Counted from the first letter of the stretch, positions 1 to 8,026 are shown. The stretch: DNA of 64,000 nucleotides from Candidatus Gastranaerophilales bacterium (GCA_944325835.1 CALVBO010000007.1:1-64000); one strand, 5' to 3'. Numbers and translations: made by a program. Notes: generated by a model not told the origin, from the sequence alone.

Positions 1-55
1 CATTTTGTTTTGCCTTCTCAGGGGTGTATTTGATTGTCTCAACTTGGTTTTCCAT
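1..55 (-). CDS. 5' end of an unidentified protein (truncated by window edge)
   Basis: Only about 18 codons are inside the window, reading MENQVETIKYTPEKAKQN. An ATG preceded by AAGGA about ten bases upstream supports the start, and the frame upstream is closed by a stop within a few codons. No function can be assigned from this fragment. It is divergent from the next gene. Confidence 0.35.
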   Translation of the reverse strand, partial: MENQVETIKYTPEKAKQN

Positions 56-228
56 TGTCTCAAAATCCTTGTAATGCTTTGTGCAACACATTCATCACTC
101 GTTTTGAGACAGAAGTCAAGTGTTAAAGTTATAAGATTTTGATTGTAAAAATTTATAAAAAATATAAATTCTTAAATTTAATTATGATAGGATATAAGCG
201 TATTTAATTAAAGTTATATTGAGGTTTA

Positions 229-981
229 ATGAATAAAGAAAAATTAATAGAACTAACTATTAAGAATCCAATGAAATATGCTTATATAAACTTGGATAAT
301 GAAAATAAATATAAGGGCTGGGTTTATGATTTTCGTTTGGTGCATGTACCTTCAAATCAGAAATTAGGATTAGATTTGAGGAAGGAGAATGATTTATTTT
401 TATTATTTGTTTTAGCTTCTGCTTGGTCAAGAACTGGTCCTTGGGAAAATGCTGTATTTTTTACTGCTCATTTAAAAATGCAATATGACATAAGTAATTT
501 AATTCAAAATAAAGAGTCCATAAATCCAAATTTGCATAAATTTGATATTAATAGCTATAAAGGTATAGATAGTCGCAAATCTGTATTTTTTAGAAAAGAT
601 TTATATAATAGTGTTGATGTTTTGATAAAAAATTGGAGTGACATAAAACAACATTTAGAAGTTGCAAATCAAACAGGAGATTGGTTGTCATTTATTAAAT
701 ATATTTCAAGTATTAATGGACTTGGTACAAATAATAAAAAAATGCGTATAAAAATATTATTGATTTTAAGAGAATTAAGATGTCAAAAAATATATTCTAA
801 TATTGATGGAAAATATTGTTGTGTGGCAGATGCTAGAGTTAAAGAGGCATATAAAACTTTGAATTTGCGTTTACCTGTAGATTATATTAAAGCTTCACAG
901 GTTATTTATAATGATTTTGGAGATTTATATGATATTCCACCATTTGCATTAAATGATTTTATACAAGATAATTTAATCTAA
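229..981 (+). CDS. hypothetical protein, 250 aa, AT-rich orphan
   Basis: I do not recognise this protein. The start is supported by a GAGG sequence five bases before the ATG. The middle is aromatic and hydrophobic. Around residues 155-205 a segment reads INGLGTNNKKMRIKILLILREL and is followed by CCVADARVKEAYK. This resembles a helix-hairpin-helix followed by the C-terminal helix of HhH-GPD-type glycosylase folds, but no catalytic Lys/Asp pair can be assigned. Codon use is much more A/T-biased than in the housekeeping genes to its right, and it lies beside repeats and tRNA fragments, which suggests acquisition by transfer. Function is unknown. Confidence 0.7.
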   Translation: MNKEKLIELTIKNPMKYAYINLDNENKYKGWVYDFRLVHVPSNQKLGLDLRKENDLFLLFVLASAWSRTGPWENAVFFTAHLKMQYDISNLIQNKESINPNLHKFDINSYKGIDSRKSVFFRKDLYNSVDVLIKNWSDIKQHLEVANQTGDWLSFIKYISSINGLGTNNKKMRIKILLILRELRCQKIYSNIDGKYCCVADARVKEAYKTLNLRLPVDYIKASQVIYNDFGDLYDIPPFALNDFIQDNLI

Positions 982-1084
982 TTTTATAATTAATTATTGG
1001 TTTAATATACAAATCTCATTGATAATTTGGGATATCTCAATTTGCAAGCAAAAATAAAATTGCACTTTTTTGAACTTCTCTTGT

Positions 1085-1131
1085 TTGTCGGCGTTAAACG
1101 GGCACGCTTCGCTTCAGCCCTCTGCCGACAA
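1085..1131. repeat. imperfect palindrome / large hairpin
   Basis: TTGTCGGC at 1085-1092 is the exact reverse complement of GCCGACAA at 1124-1131. Inside, GGGC and GCCC can extend the fold around a GC-rich loop. It stands out from the AT-rich surroundings. It may be a dispersed palindromic repeat or the end of a small element. Confidence 0.6.
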
Positions 1132-1241
1132 TCCGCTCTTGCACTGGGCTTATCTTTAAACACCAAGGCGATTTGAGCCTAATGTGGTTTTAAAATTTTG
1201 CAAATGGAGTGCAAAAGAGTGCAAGAAAAGAGTACTTGAGT

Positions 1242-1477
1242 GCAAGAAAAGACCGGTACATCTCAATACTAAAAAACAGCCTCAAATCGGCTGTCTGTTT
1301 GATTTTTTATTAAATTTTTCTTATCTCAATGTCTCAGAAACCTATTAGCAAGAAAAGACCGGTACATCTCAATACTAAAAAACAGCCTCAATCGTGCTTT
1401 CTGTTTGATTTTTTATTAAATTTTTCTCTGTCTCAATGTCCCAGAAACCTATTACTCAATGTCTCAGAAACATATTA
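1242..1477. repeat. tandem direct repeat, 106-bp unit (2 full copies plus a partial)
   Basis: Copy one spans 1242-1347 and copy two 1348-1454. Both start GCAAGAAAAGACCGGTACA and end CTCAGAAACCTATTA or a close variant; a 23-bp third partial copy follows to 1477. Each unit carries a stem-loop with AACAGCC followed by a T-rich run, which is terminator-like in copy one and degraded in copy two. The unit has no spacer structure like CRISPR. Confidence 0.8.
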
Positions 1478-1511
1478 ACCTATTAATTACTATTAATTAT
1501 CTTACTACAGA

Positions 1512-1550
1512 GATTAAAAAAGACAGGTATTAAACCTGTCTTTTTTAATC
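1512..1550 (-). terminator. rho-independent terminator of tRNA-Ile
   Basis: A perfect 17-bp stem (1512-1528 with 1534-1550) with a 5-nt loop, including six A and six T on the two sides. It lies immediately 3' of the tRNA on the minus strand. Confidence 0.9.
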
Positions 1551-1624
<74 letters not shown>

Positions 1625-1655
1625 GCAACTTTATTTAATTTTCTTTGAACACTTG

Positions 1656-1734
1656 ACCCTTATCAGGCCTCTCGAAAAACAATACTCAATTGTTTTTCTC
1701 GGCAGAGTGCTCTAACCACCTGAGCTAGCAGCCC
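1656..1734 (-). pseudogene. tRNA-Ile pseudogene (5' half plus anticodon remnant)
   Basis: Positions 1734 down to 1709 repeat the 5' half of the neighbouring tRNA-Ile exactly (GGGCTGCTAGCTCAGGTGG, then TTAGAGC). The anticodon-stem region is interrupted by a hairpin (GAAAAACAAT with ATTGTTTTTC) and then CCTGATAAGGGTC, a remnant of the anticodon loop, appears at 1656-1668. No T arm or acceptor 3' strand follows. Further upstream (about 1764-1785) another CCTGATAAG remnant precedes a second copy of the spacer AAATAAAGTT. These are tandem duplication products that have lost tRNA function. Confidence 0.75.
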
Positions 1735-1848
1735 GTAACTTTATTTACTTTATTTAACTCCTGACACTTATCAGGACTTTTTAGAACCGCCTACGATTCT
1801 CACGCCACCAACTTCAAGCTATTAATCTCTCTATCGGCTACAGCTCTT

Positions 1849-1877
1849 AATCTAACATGAACATTTTTAAAAATCAA
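1849..1877 (-). promoter_or_regulatory. promoter of the tRNA-Ile unit
   Basis: On the minus strand TTGATT (1872-1877) is separated by 17 bp from TAGATT (1849-1854). Six bases downstream of the -10 comes TGTAGCCGAT (1833-1842), identical and identically placed in the tRNA-Val promoter. Transcription from here would run through the pseudo-tRNA to the tRNA and its terminator. Confidence 0.6.
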
Positions 1878-1919
1878 GCACTTTTTTTATTCGAATTTCA
1901 AACGCCCCTCTTATACGGC

Positions 1920-1946
1920 AAAAGCCCCCTTTAGCAGGGAGCTTTT
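1920..1946 (-). terminator. probable terminator after hsp20
   Basis: AAAAGCCCCCT (1920-1930) pairs with AGGGAGCTTTT (1936-1946) around a 5-nt loop. It lies just beyond the hsp20 stop codon. The U-run is short (TTTT), so efficiency is uncertain. Confidence 0.6.
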
Positions 1947-1970
1947 ACTGCTGCACAGGGGGCAGATGGA

Positions 1971-2426
1971 TTATTTAACAGTTAATTTCTTTACTGAATC
2001 TTTTCCGGCATACAATTTCGGTGCCTTAATCTTCAATACACCATGTTCCAATACCGCATCGGTTTTATCAACATCAATATCTTGAGCAAGGTATACTGTT
2101 CTTGCGAATTCACCGTATCTGAATTCGGATTTTTTATAAGATTTTGTATCTTCATTATGTTCTTCAGTTTTGTTTGCACGGATTGTTACATAATTTTTAT
2201 CAATATCTATATCCAAATCCTCTTTCTTAACGCCTGGCAATTCTGCACGGATATCGTATTCCTTATCTTTTTCAGTTATTTCAACAGGCATTGAGAGTTT
2301 TTCTACATCTTCGCTATACCCGTATTCCGGATAATAATCTCCAAAATGTCTGTTCAATATTGAACTGATTTCATCGTTTAAACTTTTAATAAAGTTATCA
2401 GGTGTTTTTTTAATTAAGAATCTCAT
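1971..2426 (-). CDS. Hsp20/alpha-crystallin small heat shock protein
   Basis: A 151-residue small heat shock protein that would bind unfolding proteins in the cytoplasm as an ATP-independent holdase. The alpha-crystallin domain covers about residues 45-145, with the typical AELPGVKKEDLDIDID strand and a C-terminal GVLKIKAPK strand; FRYGEFARTVYL is characteristic. The ATG at 2426 is chosen because AAAGGAG lies seven bases upstream; a TTG-initiated extension of six residues would overlap that site. It is single in its transcription unit and has a terminator-like hairpin downstream. A paralogue lies at 40.1 kb. Confidence 0.93.
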   Translation of the reverse strand: MRFLIKKTPDNFIKSLNDEISSILNRHFGDYYPEYGYSEDVEKLSMPVEITEKDKEYDIRAELPGVKKEDLDIDIDKNYVTIRANKTEEHNEDTKSYKKSEFRYGEFARTVYLAQDIDVDKTDAVLEHGVLKIKAPKLYAGKDSVKKLTVK

Positions 2427-2627
2427 ACTCAACACTCCTTTCAATTCCTATTTATCAACCACACTTATATTATCACTCCGAATTACAGTAACCCTTATTT
2501 TTTTAACCAAAAATTAACAATCTCTGAAAACAAAAATCCTGCTTGATTTTTCAGGCGGTTTATAGTTTAATAATCTTACAGTCACATCAAAGTGTGGCGA
2601 GTTTTTTAGAAAGAAGATTATTTTAAA

Positions 2628-3500
2628 TTGCCGAAAAACGTTATATCAGCTAAATCTGCAGGCTTCTGCTACGGTGTAAAAAAAGCCGTGGACACTGCTA
2701 AAAAGCTTAAAATCGACAATCCGGATAAAAAAATATACATTCTCGGAGCCTTAATTCACAATGCGCTTGTTACAAAAGAGCTTGAGGAATCTGGTATTTA
2801 TACTGTGGATGAGCTTCCGCAAGAATCTGACAATGCGATTTGTATAATCCGCACCCACGGAGAAACACCTGAACGTATTGAAGAGATTAAAAAAGCAGGC
2901 TTTGAGGTCGTTGATTTGACATGCCCGGATGTAAAAAAAGTTCAGCAAAAAGCTATAAATCTGGCGCAAGATGGGTATTTTGTCGTTATAATCGGCAAAG
3001 AAAACCACCCCGAAGTCGTTGCAATCAAGGCGAATGCAGCACTTTACAGTGACAAGGTCCTTGTAATTAACTCCGTTGATGAAGTTCTTGAAAACCGTGA
3101 GGCGTTAAAATCTCACAAAAAAATCGGTATCGTAATTCAAACAACCCAGACTATCGCGCATGTTCAGGAGATTATCAGTGCAATAATCCCGCTTGCAAAA
3201 GAGTTAAAAATAGAAAACACTATCTGTCCAAGTACTTCTAACAGACAAAAAGAAACATTAGAACTTGCAAAAAGCAGTGATTTAGTAATAGTAGTCGGTT
3301 CAAAAACCAGCGCGAATACAACTCATCTGGCGCAAATTTGCGAACCTCTTACAAAGACCATTCACATTGAAACTGCAGAAGAATTGGACAATATTAAAGA
3401 TTTAATCCAAAAATCAAATAATATTTCCGTAACGGCGGGGGCATCAACTCCCCATGACCTTATCGAAAAAGTTTTGAACAAATTAAGAAAAGGAGAATAA
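2628..3500 (+). CDS. ispH: 4-hydroxy-3-methylbut-2-enyl diphosphate reductase
   Basis: IspH catalyses the last step of the MEP pathway, reducing HMBPP to IPP and DMAPP with a [4Fe-4S] cluster. The 290-residue length fits the family. The three cluster cysteines are seen in GFCYGV (Cys14), DLTCPDVKK (about 99) and NTICPSTSNRQ (about 208). The substrate-binding motifs LIHN, RTHGE and QTTQT are also present. Translation probably starts at TTG (2628), since no ATG in frame precedes GFCYGV. Five bases separate it from rpsA, the order found in other bacteria where ispH and an S1 gene are adjacent or fused. Confidence 0.96.
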   Translation: MPKNVISAKSAGFCYGVKKAVDTAKKLKIDNPDKKIYILGALIHNALVTKELEESGIYTVDELPQESDNAICIIRTHGETPERIEEIKKAGFEVVDLTCPDVKKVQQKAINLAQDGYFVVIIGKENHPEVVAIKANAALYSDKVLVINSVDEVLENREALKSHKKIGIVIQTTQTIAHVQEIISAIIPLAKELKIENTICPSTSNRQKETLELAKSSDLVIVVGSKTSANTTHLAQICEPLTKTIHIETAEELDNIKDLIQKSNNISVTAGASTPHDLIEKVLNKLRKGE

Positions 3501-3505
3501 AACAA

Positions 3506-4573
3506 ATGACAACAACAATTGAAAAACCAATGGATGAGTTTGAAAAATTACTCGAAGAATCATTCGCGAAATCACACACAGTAGCTGATATCGTTGAAGG
3601 AACAATCATAAAGAAAGAACAAGAAGGATATCTTGTATGCGTTAAAGGCGCAAAGACAGAAGCTTTTCTTTCAAAAAATGAAATTCCGTCAGACGAAGTT
3701 GACAGCCTTGAAGTTGGTGACGTAAGAGAATTTTACGTTGTAAAAGAAGAAAACGATGAAAACCAAATGTTATTATCATTAAAAAGAATTGCGTTTGCTC
3801 AAGCATGGGCACAGCTTAACGATGCAAAAGTTCAAGGCGATACAATTCTTGCAAAAGTTGTTTCAATCGTTAAAGGCGGTGTACTTGTTGACGTTGCAGA
3901 CTTAAAAGGTTTCATTCCTTCAAGCCAGTTGAGAACAGGGCTTCCTTTTGACGGTCTTGTTGATCAAAAAATTGAAGTTAAAGTTCTTGAAGCAGATCCT
4001 AAAAAAGGCAAACTTATTCTTTCCCAAAGACTTGCCGTTGCGGAACAAAGAAATCAGGTTGTAGACAACATTCTTTCTGAATTAACAGAAGATTCTGTTG
4101 TTAAAGGCGAAGTTGTAAGAATTGCTGACTTTGGTGCATTCGTTGATATCAACGGCATTGACGGTTTACTTCCTATCTCCGAAATTTCATGGGCAAGAAT
4201 TAAACACCCGTCTGACGTTTTAACTTTAGGCGATACTATCGAAGTTAAAATCATTAAAATCGACCACGAATTAAAACGTATTTCACTTTCTTTGAAAAGA
4301 ATGACAGAAGATCCTTGGAAACAAATTGAAGGTCAATTTTCAGAAGGTCAAATCATCACAGGTACAGTAAATAAAGTTACGAGTTTCGGTGCATTCATCA
4401 ATATCTTCCCGGGCGTTGAAGCATTGCTTCCGATTTCAGAAGTTTCTGATGAAAACATCAACCCATACAACAGATTCAAAGTCGGCGATACCGTAGAAGT
4501 TCTTATCAAAAAATTCACTCCGCAAGAACACAGAATCGCTTTAAGCATTAAAGATATTAATAAAGAAGCGTAA
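3506..4573 (+). CDS. rpsA: 30S ribosomal protein S1 (four S1 domains)
   Basis: This 355-residue protein holds four S1 RNA-binding domains at roughly 27-97, 111-178, 195-267 and 281-351. The last two carry the canonical FGAFVDI and FGAFINI strands. Ribosomal S1 helps load mRNA onto the 30S subunit; the proteobacterial form has six domains, so this is the shorter type seen in Cyanobacteria and Gram-positives. GGAG inside the end of ispH serves as the ribosome binding site, so ispH and rpsA are probably cotranscribed. Codon use is highly biased, as expected for strong expression. A terminator follows. Confidence 0.93.
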   Translation: MTTTIEKPMDEFEKLLEESFAKSHTVADIVEGTIIKKEQEGYLVCVKGAKTEAFLSKNEIPSDEVDSLEVGDVREFYVVKEENDENQMLLSLKRIAFAQAWAQLNDAKVQGDTILAKVVSIVKGGVLVDVADLKGFIPSSQLRTGLPFDGLVDQKIEVKVLEADPKKGKLILSQRLAVAEQRNQVVDNILSELTEDSVVKGEVVRIADFGAFVDINGIDGLLPISEISWARIKHPSDVLTLGDTIEVKIIKIDHELKRISLSLKRMTEDPWKQIEGQFSEGQIITGTVNKVTSFGAFINIFPGVEALLPISEVSDENINPYNRFKVGDTVEVLIKKFTPQEHRIALSIKDINKEA

Positions 4574-4579
4574 CTACTA

Positions 4580-4617
4580 AAAAGGGTACATCCGACTTTA
4601 GGGTGTGCCCTTTTTTT
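4580..4617 (+). terminator. rho-independent terminator after rpsA
   Basis: AAAGGGTACATCC pairs imperfectly with GGGTGTGCCCTTT, followed by seven T. It lies within ten bases of the rpsA stop codon. Confidence 0.85.
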
Positions 4618-4688
4618 ATCCTGCCACTTGCAAAAAAGATTTTATTATAATATTATAAAGAGTGATAATCATATTGTGAGGTAAAAAA

Positions 4689-4928
4689 ATGGATCAAATA
4701 ATCAGAGTCGCTTGGGACTTGAACGAAAATACAGACAACAGATATCAATTAGTTTACGAAATTGCAGAACTTGCGAAGAAACTTGTTGACGAAAATCAAG
4801 CTAAAAAAGCGCACGAAGAGTTCAGTTTTGAGGACAACTACGAAAGTCAGTACAAAAAAGAAAATCCCGTTGAACACGCGATTATGGTTAAAGCGTCTGA
4901 AGCTGATGACAGCCGTTTAGTCGGCTAG
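4689..4928 (+). CDS. rpoZ: probable RNA polymerase omega subunit
   Basis: A 79-residue protein whose order of elements fits omega: an N-terminal helix, NRYQLVYEIAELAKKLVDE matching the omega core helix (usually KRY.LV..A..RA..L), and an acidic tail. Omega stabilises the beta-prime subunit in RNA polymerase. GTGAGG eight bases before the ATG gives a good ribosome binding site. The similarity is short and judged by eye, so an unrelated small protein remains possible. It sits alone between the rpsA terminator and the nucleoside phosphorylase. Confidence 0.55.
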   Translation: MDQIIRVAWDLNENTDNRYQLVYEIAELAKKLVDENQAKKAHEEFSFEDNYESQYKKENPVEHAIMVKASEADDSRLVG

Positions 4929-5013
4929 CCCCCCCTATTGGGAGAATGGCTCAATGTTTATGCTAACGTCAAATAACTAATAGCTTACAGACAACAATAA
5001 ATTTTACAGACTT

Positions 5014-5814
5014 ATGGAAAATACTCTTAAATTCATCAACCAACAAACCAACAATTTCAAACCGGAAATAGGAATAATACTCGGTTCCGGCTTAGGTGAA
5101 CTGGCTGATGAATTTTGTGATGTCGGAATAAATTATTCAGATATACCGGACTTTGCAAGCTCAACAGTAACAGGGCACAAAGGACGGCTGGTCTTTGCCG
5201 AAATTAACGGCAAAAGGGTCGTTATGATGCAGGGAAGAATTCATTTTTACGAAGGACACCAGCTGAATATCGTAACTTATCCGATAAAGGTTCTAAAAGG
5301 ATTAGGTATTAAAACTTTAATTCTCACAAATGCTGCCGGCGCGGTAAATCCTGAATTTAAACCGGCGGATTTGATGATTATAAAAGACCACATAAATTTT
5401 ATGGGTACCAACCCGCTTATCGGGAAAAATGATGATAATTTAGGTGTAAGATTCCCTGATATGAGCGAAATTTACAAGAAGAACTTAATCAATCTTGCAA
5501 AGAATTGCGCAGAAAAACTGAATATTGACGTGAAGGAAGGCGTATATATTGCGACAACCGGGCCCAGTTACGAGACGCCCGCAGAAATCAGAGCATATAG
5601 GCTTCTTGGCGCGGATGCGGTCGGAATGTCAACAGTTCCGGAAGCAATTGTTGCAAATTACTGCGGCTTAAACGTCCTCGGGATAAGTTGTATTACAAAT
5701 CAAGCAGCAGGCGTCGGAGATACAAAATTATCTCACGCGGAAGTTATTGAAAGCGCAAACCTCGCAAAAAATAAATTTAAGGGACTTATAAAAGAAATAA
5801 TCGCGAATTTATAA
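5014..5814 (+). CDS. punA: purine nucleoside phosphorylase (trimeric, low-mass type)
   Basis: The enzyme splits inosine or guanosine with phosphate into base and ribose-1-phosphate for purine salvage. Motifs of the trimeric family are in order: IILGSGLGELAD (phosphate loop), GHKGR, VMMQGRIHFYEGH, LTNAAGAVNPEF, GPSYETPAEIR and GADAVGMSTVPEAIVA, then the base-binding CITNQAAG. The length of 266 residues is usual. No strong Shine-Dalgarno is visible before the ATG at 5014. The next gene starts nine bases after the stop. Methylthioadenosine phosphorylase is related, but VGMSTVPE and the length favour PNP. Confidence 0.92.
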   Translation: MENTLKFINQQTNNFKPEIGIILGSGLGELADEFCDVGINYSDIPDFASSTVTGHKGRLVFAEINGKRVVMMQGRIHFYEGHQLNIVTYPIKVLKGLGIKTLILTNAAGAVNPEFKPADLMIIKDHINFMGTNPLIGKNDDNLGVRFPDMSEIYKKNLINLAKNCAEKLNIDVKEGVYIATTGPSYETPAEIRAYRLLGADAVGMSTVPEAIVANYCGLNVLGISCITNQAAGVGDTKLSHAEVIESANLAKNKFKGLIKEIIANL

Positions 5815-5823
5815 GGAGAGAAT

Positions 5824-7023
5824 ATGATAAAAAAAGAAATAAAACCTACAATAATTGCCATTATTGCAGCATTAGGTTTCTGTGCTACGGTAGAATTGGC
5901 TGTCGTATATTACAACGCGCTTTTTGCAGCAAATGCCGCACCGAGTATCTGTTCGGTTAACGAATTTATCGACTGCGACGGAGTTGCACGCACAAACGAA
6001 TCCCAATTCCTCGGGATACCCCTTGCTTACTGGGGAATGTTCTGGTATTTCTTCGTATTCTTGATGCTTAAGGCGAAAGAATTAAAAAATCATAAACTCT
6101 TTAAATTTATGGAAGTTTTCAAGAACCCGCTTGATTATATTGCGGTTCTGGGATTATTCTCTTTTATCGTATCAATAATTCTTTTACTTATAAGTCTTTT
6201 TGAAATCAAAAAACTTTGCATTTTCTGTGCATTTACTTATGTTCTCAACCTTATAATCGCGCTTGTGGCGACAAGACCTATTGAAGAAGACTCCTTCGTG
6301 GGCTCTTTCAAACAAAGTGTTACAGATTTTCTTGATGCAATAAAAATAAAACATTATGCAATTGCATTTACTGTTGTAATGCTTGCGGCTATCGGTGCCT
6401 TAACTTATACCTCTACAACTATGGTCTTTGCACCGCAGGTAAAAAGCAACAGAGAATTTAACTTTTATAAAAACGCTAAAATTGAAGATTACCTTGTTTC
6501 AGGCAATCAGTTAGGTGCAAAAGACGCTCCGGTAAAAGTACTTGTATATTCAGATTTTGACTGCCCTGTTTGCAGATATTTACATATTCAATTGTATTAT
6601 TTAGCTAAAAAATATCCTAACATACAATTTGTACACAAAAACTATCCACTGGATCAGGACTGCAACAAATACCTTCCGTTCCCGGGGCACTTAACCTCCT
6701 GTATGAAAGCAAGATATGCAGAAGCCGCTATGATGCAGGGTAAATATTTAGATTTTGCGGCACACGTTTTTGCAGAACAGCCTGATACGGAAGAAAAAGT
6801 TCTGAAAATTGCGGAAGATCTCGGGCTGGATATGGAAAAACTGAAAAAAGACGCTAAATCCAAAGCTGTTGCCGAAATCATTGAGAACGATATCAAAGAC
6901 GCACTTGCAATAGGTTTAAGCGGAACTCCGGCTATGATAGTCGGCAAACACAAGAAAATGGGCTTAAATACTATGGAAGAAGCTGAACAATGGCTGGAAC
7001 GAAATGGAGCAAAACGTAAATAA
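5824..7023 (+). CDS. VKOR-DsbA fusion protein (disulfide bond formation)
   Basis: An N-terminal vitamin K epoxide reductase-like membrane domain (residues 1-155, about four to five helices) carries the loop cysteines C43 and C51 and the quinone-side CIFC at 132-135. A further membrane segment (about 178-200) leads to an exported thioredoxin-fold DsbA-like domain with CPVC at 247-250 and the cis-proline loop GTPAM. The fusion would oxidise envelope proteins through CPVC, pass electrons to the VKOR part and on to quinone. Cyanobacteria and some anaerobes use VKOR instead of DsbB. The 3' end overlaps queH by 20 bases. Confidence 0.9.
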   Translation: MIKKEIKPTIIAIIAALGFCATVELAVVYYNALFAANAAPSICSVNEFIDCDGVARTNESQFLGIPLAYWGMFWYFFVFLMLKAKELKNHKLFKFMEVFKNPLDYIAVLGLFSFIVSIILLLISLFEIKKLCIFCAFTYVLNLIIALVATRPIEEDSFVGSFKQSVTDFLDAIKIKHYAIAFTVVMLAAIGALTYTSTTMVFAPQVKSNREFNFYKNAKIEDYLVSGNQLGAKDAPVKVLVYSDFDCPVCRYLHIQLYYLAKKYPNIQFVHKNYPLDQDCNKYLPFPGHLTSCMKARYAEAAMMQGKYLDFAAHVFAEQPDTEEKVLKIAEDLGLDMEKLKKDAKSKAVAEIIENDIKDALAIGLSGTPAMIVGKHKKMGLNTMEEAEQWLERNGAKRK

Positions 7024-7573
7024 AATTTTATTACACGCGTGCTGCGCAATATGTTCCGCGCACCCTATAGAAAGACTAAAAAATTCGGGTTATGAGGTTG
7101 TAGTATACTTCTATAACCCGAATATTTTTCCAAGCGAAGAATACGAACGCCGGCTTGAGGCAGAAAGAACACTCTGCCGTCATTTCGGGGTGGAACTGAT
7201 TGAAGAAGAATATAAACCGGAAGAATTTTTTGAATATGTCCGCGGGTTTGAGACCTGCCCTGAGAAGGGCGCGCGCTGCGACCTGTGTTTCCGCCTGCGT
7301 CTGGAAAGAAGTGCACAGAAAGCGCGCGCCCTTGGAATAGATACATTTACCACCTCAATCGTAATCAGTCCGCACAAAAACTTTGCGACCCTGACAAAGA
7401 TAGGGGAAGAAATAGCCCAAGCTGCGGATTTGAACTATTTAGCAATAGATTTCAAAAAGAAAGACGGATTTTTGAAAACGAACAGAATATCCCGTGAACT
7501 TGGCCTATACCGCCAAAACTACTGCGGGTGCAGGTTTAGTTTGCTATCCTTGCGGAAGCCTGAACTTTATTAA
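7004..7573 (+). CDS. queH: epoxyqueuosine reductase QueH
   Basis: QueH reduces epoxyqueuosine to queuosine in tRNA and is the non-orthologous substitute for QueG. Its signature cysteines are visible: LLHACCAICSAHP near the N-terminus, CDLCFRLRLE near residue 90, and YCGC near the C-terminus. The length of 189 residues fits the DUF208 family. The gene starts inside the 3' end of the VKOR-DsbA gene, which implies translational coupling. At its 3' end it overlaps the oppositely oriented XRE gene by 38 bases. Confidence 0.93.
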   Translation: MEQNVNKILLHACCAICSAHPIERLKNSGYEVVVYFYNPNIFPSEEYERRLEAERTLCRHFGVELIEEEYKPEEFFEYVRGFETCPEKGARCDLCFRLRLERSAQKARALGIDTFTTSIVISPHKNFATLTKIGEEIAQAADLNYLAIDFKKKDGFLKTNRISRELGLYRQNYCGCRFSLLSLRKPELY

Positions 7574-7895
7574 TTATATTATTTGTAGTCATTAACACTT
7601 CCAGATAACAGCCCAGTTCTGTATCATTTTCCGCAGAATTTAATATCTGTAAAGCTTTTATATAAAGAGGATTTTCAGAATTTAATTTTTGGAACTCAAG
7701 TCCGGTAGAATCAAGCGGCAAATCCAATGCTGCTAAAAGACGATTCAGGGTACTGAAAGTTGGGAAAAATTTACCGTTTTCTATACGTGAAAGATGTTTC
7801 TCGTCAATATCTGCCATTTCGGCAACTTGCTGCTGGGTTAACCCTTTAGCTTTCCGTGCTAATCTCAACTTTTCACCAAAAATCTTGTTATTCAT
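7536..7895 (-). CDS. XRE-family HTH transcriptional regulator
   Basis: A 119-residue protein with a Cro/C1-type helix-turn-helix at about residues 8-62 (LRLARKAKGLTQQQVAEMA, then HLSRIENGKFFPT). The C-terminal 55 residues are probably for dimerisation. It is divergent from the pilin-like gene at 8027, and the 130-bp gap contains a palindrome overlapping that gene's -10 element, so it is the natural candidate repressor. It converges on and overlaps queH. Target and inducer are inferred only from position. Confidence 0.88.
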   Translation of the reverse strand: MNNKIFGEKLRLARKAKGLTQQQVAEMADIDEKHLSRIENGKFFPTFSTLNRLLAALDLPLDSTGLEFQKLNSENPLYIKALQILNSAENDTELGCYLEVLMTTNNIINKVQASARIAN

Positions 7896-7973
7896 ATCAC
7901 CCTCTTTTTAATCATATTTATCTATTTTACAGGCTTTTTAAACGTCAAATACATCACCTTAACTCATTATAAC

Positions 7974-8010
7974 TTGACATATTTATCACTATACTTTATA
8001 CTGAGTATAG
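7974..8010 (+). promoter_or_regulatory. strong promoter with overlapping operator palindrome
   Basis: TTGACA (7974-7979), a 17-bp spacer and TATACT (7997-8002) form a near-consensus sigma-70 promoter for the pilin-like gene at 8027. The inverted repeat CTATACT (7989-7995) and AGTATAG (8004-8010) straddles the -10 and the probable start of transcription. A protein bound there would block initiation. Confidence 0.75.
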
Positions 8011-8026
8011 AAAGGATTTTTAAAGT

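Larger units (their letters stand above)
982..1511. other. 530-bp non-coding stretch with repeats
   Basis: No credible gene is seen on either strand. It holds a long hairpin (1085-1131), short GAGTGCAA motifs near 1205-1250, a 106-bp direct repeat (1242-1454) and several copies of CTCAATGTCTCAGAAAC. The composition and repeats look like the debris of a mobile or horizontally acquired segment next to a tRNA gene. Confidence 0.6.

Noticed and set aside
1242..1477. Possible CRISPR array
   Set aside because: Only two long adjacent copies without spacers, and no cas genes in the window.
4928..5013. Possible regulatory RNA before the nucleoside phosphorylase
   Set aside because: Only a short CCC/GGG pairing is present; nothing resembles a purine riboswitch or another known class.
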